NCBI GenBank assembly: GCA_936432065.2
Contig: OW386289.2
Coordinates: 93,741,736-93,805,735, forward strand
DNA length: 64,000 nt
Source of the DNA: Rutpela maculata
Taxonomy: Eukaryota; Arthropoda; Insecta; Coleoptera; Cerambycidae
Direction: 5' to 3'
Under the pieces are notes generated by a model. The model did no database searches. It saw nothing but the letters and a program-made list of their open reading frames with translations, and had not been told where the DNA came from. The translations under genes and the position numbers were made by a program. The stretch's first letter is position 1. The number at the start of each line of letters is the position of its first letter. Positions 10,461-22,751 of the stretch are shown in pieces.

Positions 10461-12059
10461 TTTGGTTTCGAGGGACAAACAATCACTTATTTTTTATTCA
10501 GTGGACGCTTCAAGGTCACTTCAAAGTTAACTTGTTTAACTTGTTAACTTTTTAAGTGGAAGCTTGTTTCTTTTATTGCGACATCTTATTTTGCGAAAAA
10601 TAAGAGCCAACTTTTGCTTGAAATATTTTTGTTTCAAATTGAATTTTACAAGAGATACTAAACGAAATAACTAGAAATGTTTGAACCTTCAAGATCTATT
10701 TTGTCGAGACCATCAAGATTAAATCAAAAGTATTAGGCACAAAAATGCTTATTTTGATTTATTAAAACTTTTCAGAACTAATGGTATTCAGTTTATTTAA
10801 CGATTTTATTCTACACAAAAAACAAACACCTCTTTATGCATAGTTTTAATAATGTGATAAATATTATTTCTTTTGTTTTCTCAATAAAAAAAAATACTAA
10901 AAAATATAGTTATATTGTTCAATATTTTGCACATTTCAAGTCCGAGAATAAACTGCTTCAAGTTGCTTGTTATTTTTTGTAGAATAAGATGTAGCAAATA
11001 AAAAAACGAAATTAACCTTGAAATGACCTTGAAACCGTCCTCAGAATCAAAAACAAATAGTGCTATTTTGTTTTCCCCTCGAACCAAAGAACTCTTACTT
11101 AAAACATTCTTTTCGAAAATACGTTGTTTCCGAGATATTTTACTAAATGGACCCCCGTTATATTGAGCAAGATAATTCTTATAAAAAGTATTATATTTGG
11201 TTATTATTTCCAATAAAATTTCAGTTTTAATGAGATTAAAATGAGTAAAATTCATTGGTAGAGTTCGTTTGTACCGCTACTGGACGTATTCCTAGTTTGC
11301 AAAAGGGATCGACAGGTCACAGGTACTTGCACGTTGGAGGGTCATGTCGTGTTAGCAATTTTACTGCCGAACGAGTTTTGTCCAATCAGAAATCAGTCAA
11401 GTTGAAATGACTAGGTGACACACACATCACATCCAAATGAATACTTTTTATGGCCCACCAACTCTTTTATTGGTATGATTTGGGGATTTGTTACTTTCGA
11501 ATTTAAAGCTAATAAAGGTGACAATATGTTCCATTGTTGCCCTTTATTTGACAAAATAGCGTTATATGGTACAACAGCTGCAAACACACCATCACGATTT
11601 TGCACCTAATAGGTTAATAAAGAAGTCAACCTCTAAAGAAAGATAAATGAAACGGCATTCTGGGAATTACGTGAAAATGCCTTTACAATTTTATATAGGA
11701 CACACATTAACTAATGAATATTTTAATAGATAAATTTTATTGTTGCTAAATATGAAATATTGGCCTCTGTATTCGGTGGTACGAAAATTAAAAAATACAA
11801 AGCCATATGAATTTAACAATGTGGGAAATATATCACGTCACATAAAATCAAATCAAATCAAATCAGACTGTTAATTAATCAAATTCGTACATTTATGTTA
11901 TTCCAAATACCAACAACAGTACTCAGTGTAACGTAAATTAATTTAAAAACGTTATAATATACAAGTTAATTATATACAAAAAGTGTGACTAAAATCTCTT
12001 GTATTTCCGCTGTTGAGTGTATATTCTGCATTTATAATTACACAGCTGCTTACCTAAAT
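10461..12059. other. No gene seen
   Basis: Unassigned, AT-rich. An ATCAA-repeat tail at about 11846-11868 suggests a minus-strand LINE end. The region 11270-11410 has higher GC but no recognisable motif. Confidence 0.3.
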
Positions 12060-12688
12060 TTGTTTTAGTGGAGTAAAAAACAGGGGAAAAGTCGCTTCCT
12101 TCTCGAGTTTTTTTTTTTAATCTTAGAACAAACCTAGATAAATACCATTTCGTTAAGTAGGTCGATGTTCACTAGAGATCATGAAATACGACATTTTTTA
12201 GTGGTCACGGACATTGTTATTTTTAAAAAGGTGTGAAATTTTTTTTTTTTAATCATGTTTTTTGAACATCTAATGCCATAATTCAAAAACGAATGGAGCT
12301 ATCCACATGAACTTTTTTTTGTTACAAAACACACACTTAAGCGCTTCTATCTGTGTATAGTATTGTTAACTAAAACATTTTTAAGTTTGTTAAAAACTTA
12401 GATAACCCTGAAAGTTCAGAAAATACGCAGTCAAATTTTCACTAAGCTACAAACTCTTTTGTTTTTGGAAATTTTGTATAACATGCTGCGAAGAAAATAA
12501 AGCCAAAAGACCAAAAAAGTTTTTGATAGCATAATTTTTATTGCCTTTTATAGTTTAGGTACAGTGATTTTTTTTAGAGCCCGCGAATTGCAGAAATTGA
12601 GTATTAATACGCCCGCGTCCACTAAAACTAACTAGTCTCAGGGCGATGTACTATCAACGTTATTCGTTTTCGTCGAAGGTCAAATTAT

Positions 12689-13239
12689 AACTTTAATAAT
12701 ATAATATTTGAAAAATCGTGGACCCCAAAAACCTATAAAACGATATGCCACATCGGTAGTGAGGCTGAGGGTGATGGAAGGGGGGTGGTAGTAGTGGTGG
12801 ATAAAGTAAAAAAGAAATTGAGGCCTTTGGTTCTTGTACACACACTAAATAATGGGGTGGGAGTTGGTAATGGGGGTGGTTAATGCCAAAAAAAAATTTG
12901 AGAGCTTAGCTTCTCTTATATATACTAAATACCAGTTTTCTGGACTCTTACTTGCTTGATTTGCCTATTTACCTTCATTTACCCCCAACCCTTTAACGGA
13001 ATAATCTAGTTCCAGATCTCGTTATAATACATGGTACGTGTACTAAATTTCAAGTCAATATCTTAAACGGTTCCAGAGTAATCGTGCTCACAAAAAAGTT
13101 ACAGACAGACCGACAGACATAATTTTTTTTGCTCAAACTTAAAATCTCGACCTTTCATGACATTCTAAGCCTATTTGGACAATAAAAATTTTCAAAAATA
13201 TTTTTGTCCACACTATATTTCCACTGAATGTGGAAGTAA
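12689..13239 (+). mobile_element. Family A element, copy 2, 5' truncated
   Basis: Begins at the internal CTTTAATAATATAATATTTG landmark and ends at CCACTGAATGTGGAAGTAA. Includes the AAACGATATGCCACATCGG word, G-rich block and the CAGACAGACCGACAGACAT short repeat. It lacks the CCGCTGCCCAAGG start. Located inside the large foldback. Confidence 0.7.
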
Positions 13240-13544
13240 AATGTGTAACGATATTCTTTCTCTTATTACCACTTGTATTATATTGTAGAACGTATGGTCA
13301 TTGTGCGAATTGTGCGTGGATTATCTACTTAAAAAATATTTGAAATAAATAAGCAATCTCAGTTTCATTGTAAAATGGAGTGAATTTTATGTGGCGTAGT
13401 AATAGAGCAAAACGATAAACTTGCGCACAAGCCATGGAAACAGAGTTTAGAGACTATAATTAGGAAATTAAAAAAGACTTAATTTAGGATGTTTTTGTCT
13501 TTTTTGTTACCTAATTTAGGCGAAAATAACACGTTTACTCAATT

Positions 13545-13836
13545 CACAGGTCTACAAAAAAAAAATTCTGCTCCAAGGACGAAACCTATCATGCCTTAAG
13601 TATTTTTGTGTGCTGAATCCGAATATTCAATTAAAAAATTTTTCTACCGCGTATAGTTCGAGTAAATTCCTGTTTTTATTGACAAAAAACTGTATTTTGA
13701 CGATAAAAACCGGGATTTACTCGAAATCTACGCGACAAATTTTTTTTAATTGAAAATTCGGATTCAGCATACAAAAATACATAAGGAATGATAGATTTAG
13801 TCATTGGAACAGAATTTCTTTTTTTGTAGACCTGTG
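13545..13836. mobile_element. Palindromic MITE with CACAGGTC.AC ends
   Basis: CACAGGTCTACAAAAA at the left is mirrored at the right (GTAGACCTGTG). The arms continue through GGATTCAGCA..CAAAAATAC and converge on a TTTTTAT.G..AAAAAC.GTATTTTGACG centre. No coding capacity. Confidence 0.75.
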
Positions 13837-14046
13837 TACAAAGTGCACCTGTGCCATTTCAATTTAATTTTTTTTTACCGAGTAGATTTCGAGTAAATCC
13901 CGGTTTTTATCGTCAAAATACGATTTTCTGACAATGCTTGATGTTTGCTCGAAATCTAAGTGGAAAATTCGGATTCAACACACAAAAATACTTAAAGCAT
14001 GATAGGTTTAGTTCTTGGAGCAGAATTTTTTTTTTGTCGACCTGTG
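13837..14046. repeat. Second, partial copy of the CACAGGTC MITE
   Basis: The right half of the MITE at 13545-13836 is repeated here, ending GTCGACCTGTG. It carries ATTCGGATTCAACACACAAA and CTTGGAGCAGAA. The corresponding left terminus is missing, so it may be a partial duplication or an unequal exchange product. Confidence 0.65.
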
Positions 14047-15018
14047 TTATTGTGTGGATCTAGGGTAAAAATGCAATGCAAAAAAGGAAAACTCGATAGT
14101 TTACTTTTTATCAAAACATTCCAAAATTATTACTTTTCCTAAACTTCTGTTTATGGGATTTTATTAGCCCCCTAGTTGTGCAACATTTTTTCCATTTTAC
14201 TATAATATTATTTTTCACCGCTTCCGAGATCCCAATGCAATGCATACTTCATTTAAGATTTTTAATTCCTTTTTGCCTTCAACCTTAGTACGGCGCGCGT
14301 ACGGTTCGACAATTCCTCCATACTAAAAAATTCGTAACTAGCAAACTATTGCTAATAATGAAAATATTTTTTTTCTAAAAACTTTTTTAGTCTATTGACT
14401 TCATTTTCTTCACAGCATGTTACACAAAATTTTCAAAAACAAAAAAGTTCCTCGCTTACTGAAAATTTGATGGCGTATTCTCTAAACTTTCAGGGTCATC
14501 TACGTTTTTGGCATGTTCACATTTTTTTTATTAGCAATCCTATGAATAGAGAGAAGCGCTTAAGTGTGTGTTTTATAACAAAAAAAAGTTCACATCGATA
14601 GCTCAATTCATTTTTGAGATATGGCAATGTATGTACAAAAAAACATGATTAAAAAAAAATTAAATTTTACACTTTTTTTAAATAAGAATATCTGTGACCA
14701 CTAAAAAATGTCGTATTTTGTGTTTTTATGTGTAAAATGAAGTTGGTAATACCCACTGTGTCTGATCTTGTTCTAAGCTCATAAAAAAAAACGACACAAT
14801 TTTACTTCTTTTTCGCTCCTCTATTTTTCTTCATGCTCGATAACACACGCTGCTGAGAATCAAATTTTATTATAATTTTTGTTTGCTTCTGTAGCATAAA
14901 TATCAAAGTTGTGACCGAAACAATGAGCTTCTACACATTTTTTAAATAAAAATATTTCCATCTTGTAATTATCCAGTAATTAAAAGAAAATTCTTAAATA
15001 TTGTTTTTCGTTAATATA

Positions 15019-16352
15019 CAGGATGATTTACCATGACATGTGGAAAATAAAATGGTGTACTAGTCTTCTATGTGGGAAAGTCCCTGCAGTAAAACTTGCA
15101 AAGTTGTTACTTGTCTGTAGTAGGGCGATTACCTTATTTGTGAAAGAACGTATCGAAGATGTTTATATTTCCTTAATTGGCATGAAAAGTTACGCTGGCG
15201 GGTGCGGTCAAAGTGCCGTATTTTTTGCTTTCGGTCGAACAATCAAGACACCAGCAGGTACAAAGCATCGCCGGAGTTTGGTGTTTTCGTGTTATTGACG
15301 GGTTTAAGTATATATCTACTTGTTGTAAAGTTCACTAGCCTAGGTCAATGTGTTTTCGACTTATTTCGCCATTTTTGTAGTGTGATTTGATTAAAATCAA
15401 AAAGTCACGTCTACCCTATCCAGCTTTGTTGTCAATATTGTCAAACCCAAGTTTGATGGGGGGTGGGGGGAGTGATATGGTTCTACCGCGTTATGTCAGA
15501 TTGGTTAAAGTCATTGGCAGTGCATTTCTACAAAAAAAAAACCGCTGCCCAAGGAATCACTACTTCCACGTCCGGATTTTCTATCCAAGTCACACAACGA
15601 AAAAATGTTGTATCTGGAAATAATTGTTTATAGAACTTTAATAATATAATATTTGAAATCCTCTACCCCAAAAACCCATAAAACGATACCCCACAACGGT
15701 AGTGGGATGGGGGTGGTGACAGAGGGTGGGAGTGGGGGGTGGATAAAGTAAAAAAATATTTTGAGGTTTCTGGTTCTTGTACACTGGTCTGTTCTTGTAC
15801 ACACACTAAATCACATTTTTTTTCATCCCCTTTAATAATGGGGTGGGGGTGGTAATGCCAAAATTTTTTTTGAGACCTTAGCTTCTCTTGTCTATACTAA
15901 ATACCAATTTTATGACTCTTACCTGCTTGATTTACCTATTTACTCCAAATTTACCCCAGTTTACCCCCCAACCCTTCGACGGAACAAGATGAAAATAATC
16001 TAGTTCTAGATCTCGTTAAAATACATATGTGTACCAAATTTCAAGTCAATATCTCAAACGGTTCCCGAGTAAACGTGCGCACAAAAAAAGTTACAGACCG
16101 ACAAACCGACAGACAGACCGACAGACAGAAATTTTTTTTTCGCTCAAACTTGAAATCTCGACGTTTCATGACATTCTAAGCCTATTTGAACAATAAAAAT
16201 TTTTAAAAATTTTTTTGTCGTTACTATACTTCCACTGGATGTGGAAGTAATTAGGTAATTTTTTGGTTATTTTTTTATATTTTTCATTTCTTAACTCCTT
16301 TTGGTGGGGACAACCTACTGATAAATTTTTCGCGTCATAGTAAATCACCCTG
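15019..16352. mobile_element. Mariner-type TIR element with nested family A copy
   Basis: CAGGATGATTTACCATGAC at the left is mirrored at the right as GTCATAGTAAATCACCCTG. TA precedes the left end (15017-15018). On the right, TA occurs two bases beyond the matching terminus, so the exact duplication is slightly blurred. The interior before the nested insertion (15040-15530) has an open stretch of about 90 codons with no recognised motif. The family A insertion at 15542-16250 accounts for more than half of the length. Confidence 0.65.
15542..16250 (+). mobile_element. Family A element, copy 3, full length
   Basis: The most complete copy. It runs from CCGCTGCCCAAGGAATCACT with sub-terminal CTACTTCCACGTCC to the 3' hairpin ACTTCCAC-TGGAT-GTGGAAGT. 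In order it holds the TTTAATAATATAATATTTG word, a G-rich block around 15698-15742, a pyrimidine-rich stretch near 15950, GACCGACAGACAGACCGACA tandem words, and CTCGACGTTTCATGACATTC. The left sub-terminal sequence is inverted relative to the 3' hairpin arm. That layout recalls Helentron-associated nonautonomous elements, but no Rep or helicase gene is present. Confidence 0.75.
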
Positions 16353-17938
16353 TGTAGCACTACTGAGACGCTATTATGACCGTTTAAAGCACTTGCTTTA
16401 GAAAAAATTACGTCGGCCATATTGGAGCCGGTATTTTAATATTTTTAATTTTGACTTCAGTTTCATCATCAGAAACCCCAAAACATAAATATGCTAAGTT
16501 TCAAAAATAAATCAGAAATACTTTTTAAAATATTACATTTTTCAATTTGAGGGTGGTTTCCAAATCTGAATACCTTTTACTTACTACAAATTATCGTTAC
16601 ATGACATTATTTCTAAATTTTCCATATTTTTTTATCTACTGAAGTATTATTTCTAACCAATTAATTTTGTATTTTGTTATACTCTGTTCTTATTAATAGG
16701 GACAATTTATTATAATTATTATTAAAGTAATTAAAATCTCCGATCCATAACATGTTGCCTGTCTAATTATATATTTAAAATAATTAAGTTTTTCCTTCTG
16801 GTGAGTTATAGTTTATACATTTTTTAAATGAAATGACAAGGTATCTGGACGTTGAACGTATGCCATAGTCCAACAAATCATAGTAATTATTAATTTGCCT
16901 AATGATTGAATTATGTCAATTATTTGGTTAGCGCAACATTTTAATTTATAATATGCTATATGAAATATGCTGATATAGCCTAGTATAGTCGACGTGTTAC
17001 TATCGACTACCTTTGTAATATGCAGGGCGCCAGATAGTTTGAAGACTATCAAATTTTTTTTGAAACTTACCATATCACAATTAGCCACACAGCATGATTC
17101 TCGCACACAGCGAGCCGACTCAGCTCAGGGTAGAAGCAGGTTCAGATTGTATCAGTATCAGGAAGCAGTGAGTGATACACAGATTTAACAATAACAAGAA
17201 AATTAGATTTTATTTAAGAACCCTTCCTGGAATATGGTTTTTGAATAACAAAGAGAACAATAAACCTTAACCTAATTAAAATTACTAGGCCTTTGCAACC
17301 CGCGTAACCGGTTTGTCCACTTGAAATCCTTCCTTCCTTCGATGAAACTCGGGCGGTGTCGTGCCTTCCAATATGGAGCCTTCTGTTTTATTTACTTATC
17401 TGCATAAAACTGGATTTTAGACGATAAACTTCTGGGATTTTAATTACGATGCACTAACGAAGCACTTTACTTTTATAAGGTAAGTAATGTACCTGACTTT
17501 CGATGCACAATTACTCTTACTTATTTTTGACGACGATACATGAACTTGAAATTTTCAATTTTACAATTTTACTAATTTAAACACTTTATATTTGCTTACA
17601 ACACATTAGATAACTATTTTCAAGTTAGGTTGTTAATAATTTTCAATTTTAAATACCATTGAAAGTTCTGACCAATCACAGCGCTTGAATATTTGTTTTA
17701 AAATATTTTAGGTTATACTTTCTTAAGAAAATTGTGTCTTTTCCCTTCGGCGTCGTGTTAACAACTAAAAAGGCAAATTTGGCTTTCTATTGGCCAAATT
17801 TGACGTTTTTGATGACCTTTGACAAACTTGATTTTATTAAATGAAATTTTATTTTTGTAATTTTGTGTCTTTTCTCTTGTGCTACAAGAAATTGATAATT
17901 TTATTACTGATTATTGTTCCTGGCTCTTAGCTGTTTAA
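16353..17938. other. No gene seen
   Basis: AT-rich, unassigned. A somewhat GC-richer patch at 17290-17390 and an open stretch at 16813-17106 (minus) show no domain I recognise. Confidence 0.3.
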
Positions 17939-17946
17939 TTTGATAT

Positions 17947-19305
17947 TAGGGATTGCAATTTACCGGAAGTTTTAATAACCGGTAAATCGGTAAATAAAAA
18001 TGTAAATAACCGGTTAACCGGTATTTACCGGTAATTTTTAGAATGGATGATTAGGGTGGCGAAAATGGCAATTGTCTTTTTCCATGTACAAAATTATCTA
18101 AATTTAACAAAAAACATTTTTATGTACGTATATTTGATATAATGAACAAACAAAAGGTTTTTTATCAACAGTAAAATCACAAGAGCTTTTTTTATCGGAT
18201 AAATTTCTCTTTGTAACGAAATAATTTTGCCAATCAATGATTTTATAAGAAAAACTGACATGAAAAAATCACGAGACCGGAGGTTGAGCAATTCTGTCAA
18301 ATGTCAGTTTTTCGAGCAAAATTACTGATTGGCACAATTTTGAGTTAAAAAGAAATTTATCCATAAAAGAAAAGCTCGAGTGTTTTTTGGCAAGATAAAT
18401 TAACGACAGAATATGAATGTGAACGAACAACAACAATAATTTATTAAAAATAATTATAATTTTCCCAAAACGACTCATATTGTACAGTATAGTTTCCACA
18501 ATACTTAAAAATTATAGCTGACAGTACAGATTTCAAAGTGACGTGCGACTACTGGTGTACTCGGCTTTTGAGAAACAGGCATTTTTATCGGTGATAAAAA
18601 GCGATGCACCTTTTTTATCGCTGTCAAAGTGACAAAAATGTGACTGTCAAATAGACTTTTTTATACAGGAGTTAATTTACCAAAAGGAAAAAATTTAAAT
18701 GAAATGAATTTAAATAAATAATTATTCTGTAAATAACAAAAATATTCACTTAAATAACAAAAATTATAAACATAAACTCAAATAGGGCATTTACTGAATA
18801 CCTAATCTAAAAATACAATATTTTTTTAAAATAGCCTGTTCAAAGCTATATCTGTTAATCGTCTAATATTTGTGCATAGAATACCACCAGCTGAAGATGC
18901 CCTTCCTCAATCGATATTGGTGGGTCGATAAGTTAATAAGAATTGGTAATAACATACTTCTAAATGTTTTCCACGGATATTTGCGGCAGTGACATATTCA
19001 ATTTTCTGTCGTAAGATATTGTCAATGTCTCTCTTATATTTCTTTGGGCTTGGTATTTGGAGTTTACATTTTTATAATATTATTTATTTATTGTTAAAAG
19101 TACTCGGTGTTGGGACAGTCACTCTGTATTTAGTGAATACTAGTCAGTGACATAAATAGAAACGTTGAATACGTGACATATCGTAAGTTCAAAATTTACC
19201 GAAATAACCGGTAAAAAATTAAAATAACCGGTAATTATCTTCATGTGTTTTTTGTCCTAATAACCGGTTAACCGGTTAACCGGTTAACCGGTAATGCAAT
19301 CCCTA
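17947..19305. mobile_element. hAT MITE with CCGGTTAACCGG subterminal repeats
   Basis: TAGGGATTGCAAT at the left and ATGCAATCCCTA at the right form terminal repeats. Both sides are flanked by an exact 8-bp duplication, TTTGATAT (17939-17946 and 19306-19313). Each end carries clusters of AACCGGTTAACCGGT and TTTACCGGTAA words (about 17960-18035 and 19198-19293), probably transposase-binding sites. The 1.36 kb has no transposase. An internal long hairpin occupies 18180-18378. Confidence 0.9.
18180..18378. repeat. Long imperfect hairpin inside hAT MITE
   Basis: Arms of about 80 bp (18180-18262 and 18300-18378) are inverted copies. Shared words are GATAAATTTCT, TTGCCAATCA and GAAAAACTGACAT. It could be a nested foldback or part of the MITE itself. 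Confidence 0.7.
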
Positions 19306-19313
19306 TTTGATAT

Positions 19314-20843
19314 GACTTATGCCTAGTTTAAAACATTATTTTTAAAGTACCCCCAATATGTTGTAAAACTTACAAAAATTCTCTTAAAAACAATGGCTAA
19401 TACCACTTCCAGGTTGATGCTTAGCCTATTTGTAACAATTCTGGATATAACAAACATAATTCAACGACTTATTCTATTATTTACATACAAATGTTCTTTT
19501 TAGGTGCTCGCTACCCGATGCTTTCAAGTACCTACCTTAGAGTTCAAGCATTGCCTGTCTCAATTTGTACTGGGAATACAGTGTGGAATATTCTTCAACT
19601 CCCTGCATTAAAATAACAACGAAGAAGTTTATAATTTTGGTGATTTATGAAAAAATAGTGATAGCGTCCCCTATCCACATATTTGAATGAGAGCTGTAGT
19701 CCCATTTTCAAGTCTTTTCTCATGGAATTTACGCTGCACTTTATGCTAAGGTTGGTACTTTTCAAGTTATATACATTTTATCTCATTACGATAAGTCTTT
19801 TACACAAAATTTTACACGGTTAGATTTTATCGAGGCCTTGCCGATCTTCATTTCTATAAGTTCCCTATAGTTTGAAAAGTCTACAAAGATTTGCTGTAGG
19901 TGAACTTATTTGTCTTTAATGAGTACATTCTCACTTTTAAAACTAGATTTACTTTGTTTAAATTTCATTTAATACTATTTTTTTGTCTATTTGTCCTTCC
20001 TTCCACCAGTGGCGTATGTAGGTAGATTTTATGGTCACTCCAGCCACTGTGATCCTTTTTGTGTCGCTAGGTCAATTCGGAGCACTTTCTATTCCTTACA
20101 TTTACCAAGTGTTTGCTTATAAAAGTATGTTACAAATTTTAATAAAGTACCTTGCAAACTATAGTCTTTTTAAACAGTTTTCATTTACAAATGTGTTTCA
20201 AAACGTTGGCTATCACCCAACCGATAATGCCTCTAGCTGCTATGTAGAGTCAACTAGCTATGCATACGAGCTTTTGAACTTAACATAAACATCATCGATA
20301 TACAATTGTACATAAAATACTTTTGAAAGAGCTTTAATATTAAGTCTTAACTTAATCATCAAAACATTGATTCTCTGAGGTGTGGCATGTCATAGCGATA
20401 TCGCTTTCTGTTAATATATTTCACAAGCCTAAAAATAAAATATTATTACAAGTCTTCTTGAACTGTAATTTGATAATAATTATTAAAATATAAAAGATAT
20501 ACAATGTTATTTATACCTAGCTAGGAAAATTTTAAATAAAACAAAAAATATGTCAACGATAATTCACTATATACTGTGTCAACGAGATTACTTTTCGGCC
20601 ACCATTTCTTCATTTTCTAACGTGTCACATGTTACTAAAACGACATTTTTTTATCCAGAGGTCATTTCCGGTTTCACCGGAAAGGACTGTCTGTCCATTT
20701 TTTTTAAATTCATTAATAGAATTTTGTCAAATAAGTCTATGTAATCTTAAAATAAAAATATACTAATACTAATTATGTCGAACTCTATATAGAACAAATA
20801 CGGCAGTAAAATACAAATCCTAGTATAAGATAAATAAATAAAT
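19314..20843. other. No gene seen
   Basis: AT-rich and unassigned. Open stretches at 20031-20288 and 20550-20744 (plus) have no recognisable domain and are probably chance. Confidence 0.3.
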
Positions 20844-22103
20844 TTAGTTTTCTTCCTCAATGTCTAATTCTTCAGAGTCCTCATCATCGCTTTCATTATT
20901 AACACTTATAATGAATGTATAACTTCTTCAGTATCAACCTCTCGATCATAGGTCTCTAAAATAAATTTATTTGTGTGATTTACAAACTTGGACCAAATTG
21001 AGCTCGACACTTGAAATAAGGCCTCATTCCACATAGCAAGAACGGCTTCGTCATTAAAACATCTTTCCCGATGTGTTTGTCGTAATACTCCTTACAAATT
21101 TCCCAAACAAGTTATATTGGGTTGAACTGACAGTGATATGGTGGAAGCAGCAGTACTTCATGTCCATGCTCTCTAATTAAATTATCGACAACATAGTGTT
21201 GCTCTGTTCTGTTAACTCCAGCTATTTGGAGCAATTCGGCTTTAAATGCGATGTCACTGAAATCTATGTTTTTGGTCTTTAACCACGTTTGTAGTTTTTC
21301 TTTCGTCCGAGATCGGGTTGATTGTTTCTCTTCAATGCGAGAGTGGTACTTAGGATTATCTAAAACAATAATATTGGATTTTGAACCCTGGCAAAAGTCT
21401 GTCTGTTAGCCACTTTTCAAAATTTTCAGAGTTCATATTGTCATGGTAATCTGCTGACTCATTCTTGGTGGAGAAAACATCCTCAGCAAAGCCGTGTATA
21501 GATCCTGCATGTGCAACTATAAATCTTGCCAAGAACGTTTTAATCCTTCTCTGCTACTGATCCAAGTTTCGTCTAAGAACACTACATCTTTGGGGGTCCT
21601 TACTTTTTAAATTTTCTACGTATTTGCATAAAAACTCTCGCAGTTTTAGATAAATGTGTGGTCTTTCACACAGTACTTTTCTATTGTCATCTTTTTTAAA
21701 GGAAAAGCCTAATTTTTTAATCACTTTATATAGACTGGTACGGCCAATATCAACTACTGCTCTAGATTTTAGGTCTTCTAAAAGGAAAGCCAAGGAAATA
21801 TGTTTATGAACAGACACCATATCGTAAATAACATTTTTTATTTCTTATTTTACAACATCGTGTAACTCTGATTTGGACTTTTTACAATTCCGTTTAACCG
21901 AAGCTTGAGTATCACATTTTCTTTGTCGTTTTTAGCTATTTTTCTTACAGTCTTTTCATAGATTTTTAAAGCCTCACCCACTCGCTTTGAACAGCTTTTA
22001 TTGACAATAAAGGTTCACCATTTTCAGTTTTGTTTTGAAAATATTGCAACAAATTCAAAACTCACTGCTGTGATTGCGGATTTAAAAATTCACCAGGAAG
22101 CAT
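20844..22103 (-). pseudogene. Tc1/mariner-type (DDE_3) transposase, heavily broken
   Basis: From a Met at 22103 the minus strand reads MLPGEFLNPQSQQ, followed by a helix-turn-helix-like stretch, to a terminal acidic tail ending ELDIEEEN at 20847, with frame changes and stops between. The longest clean block (21820-21554) contains DIGRTSLYKVIKKLGFSFKK. The first catalytic Asp lies in VVFLDETWI (Asp codon 21571-21573). The second is in NIIVLDNPKYHS, and the third motif is LLPPYHCQFNPI followed by a TAA (21112-21114) where the catalytic Glu should be. Total length, about 420 codons, fits this IS630/Tc1-like family, which is abundant in insects. The element ends are not resolved. It is clearly dead, as the catalytic Glu codon is lost and several frames are shifted. 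Confidence 0.8.
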
Positions 22104-22308
22104 GTTTACTATTTTAACAATAGAACAAGACTAAAATTCCACCCTTAGGCATTAATTAAAATAAGTGCACTATATCTACTATACCCGACTTCCGAGAAAA
22201 TCGACCTTCCTCTGGAATCGCCAGCCGCATTCGACCATGATACGCGTTACTCAAACTGATTTGCTGTCGAACTATAGAAATGCCGCACGTTGGTCATAAC
22301 TTGATCAC

Positions 22309-22342
22309 AACCTAATCTGTAACGTAAGTTACAGATTAGGTT
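22309..22342. repeat. Perfect 15-bp palindrome
   Basis: AACCTAATCTGTAAC, four bases GTAA, then the exact reverse complement. It lies about 200 bp upstream of the dead Tc1-like transposase start. It may be an element end or a local hairpin. Confidence 0.85.
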
Positions 22343-22751
22343 ACAAACAATATTTCAATAAAGACAAGGAAGGACGATATTCCTTACACCAGACGACCGA
22401 GATTCTATCAGAGAACAGACTTTACATTAATAACGCTCGCTCGCCTGCATCTGTCCTAGAGAAGTTTGGTCAGAAAATTGACAATGTATAATTATGAAAT
22501 AATAATGGTAAAAAACTGTTATTAATATCATGAAAGTTGATGTAAGACTAATAATTAATTACCTAATTTATTTATAGCAGAAACACGAAATTTATAATAA
22601 TTAATAAAACTTAAATAGACCGACGGCGATTGCCTTTTATTCATGTGTTTATTTTGATCACATATGCAAGGCATACTCATAAAATGTTGATGAATTGCTG
22701 CTTCCAGCCAAAATTCAACTAAATTATTTCTTTTATTATGATATTTTGTCT
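22343..22751. other. No gene seen
   Basis: Unassigned sequence between the palindrome and foldback element D. Confidence 0.3.

Larger units (their letters stand above)
12060..14860. mobile_element. Large foldback element with nested insertions
   Basis: The left arm (about 12100-12550) and right arm (about 14350-14810) are inverted copies, with shared words such as ACACACTTAAGCGCTTCTAT, CATGTTTTTT and GTGGTCAC..ACAT...AATAAAAA. The 1.8 kb interior holds a family A copy (12689-13239) and a palindromic MITE (13545-14046). No coding sequence is seen in the arms. Outer limits are uncertain by about 50 bp. Confidence 0.7.

Noticed and set aside
18048..18075. TAGGGTGGCGAAAATGGC as the end of another TAGGGTGG hAT element
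   Set aside because: No matching inverted end or duplication found nearby.
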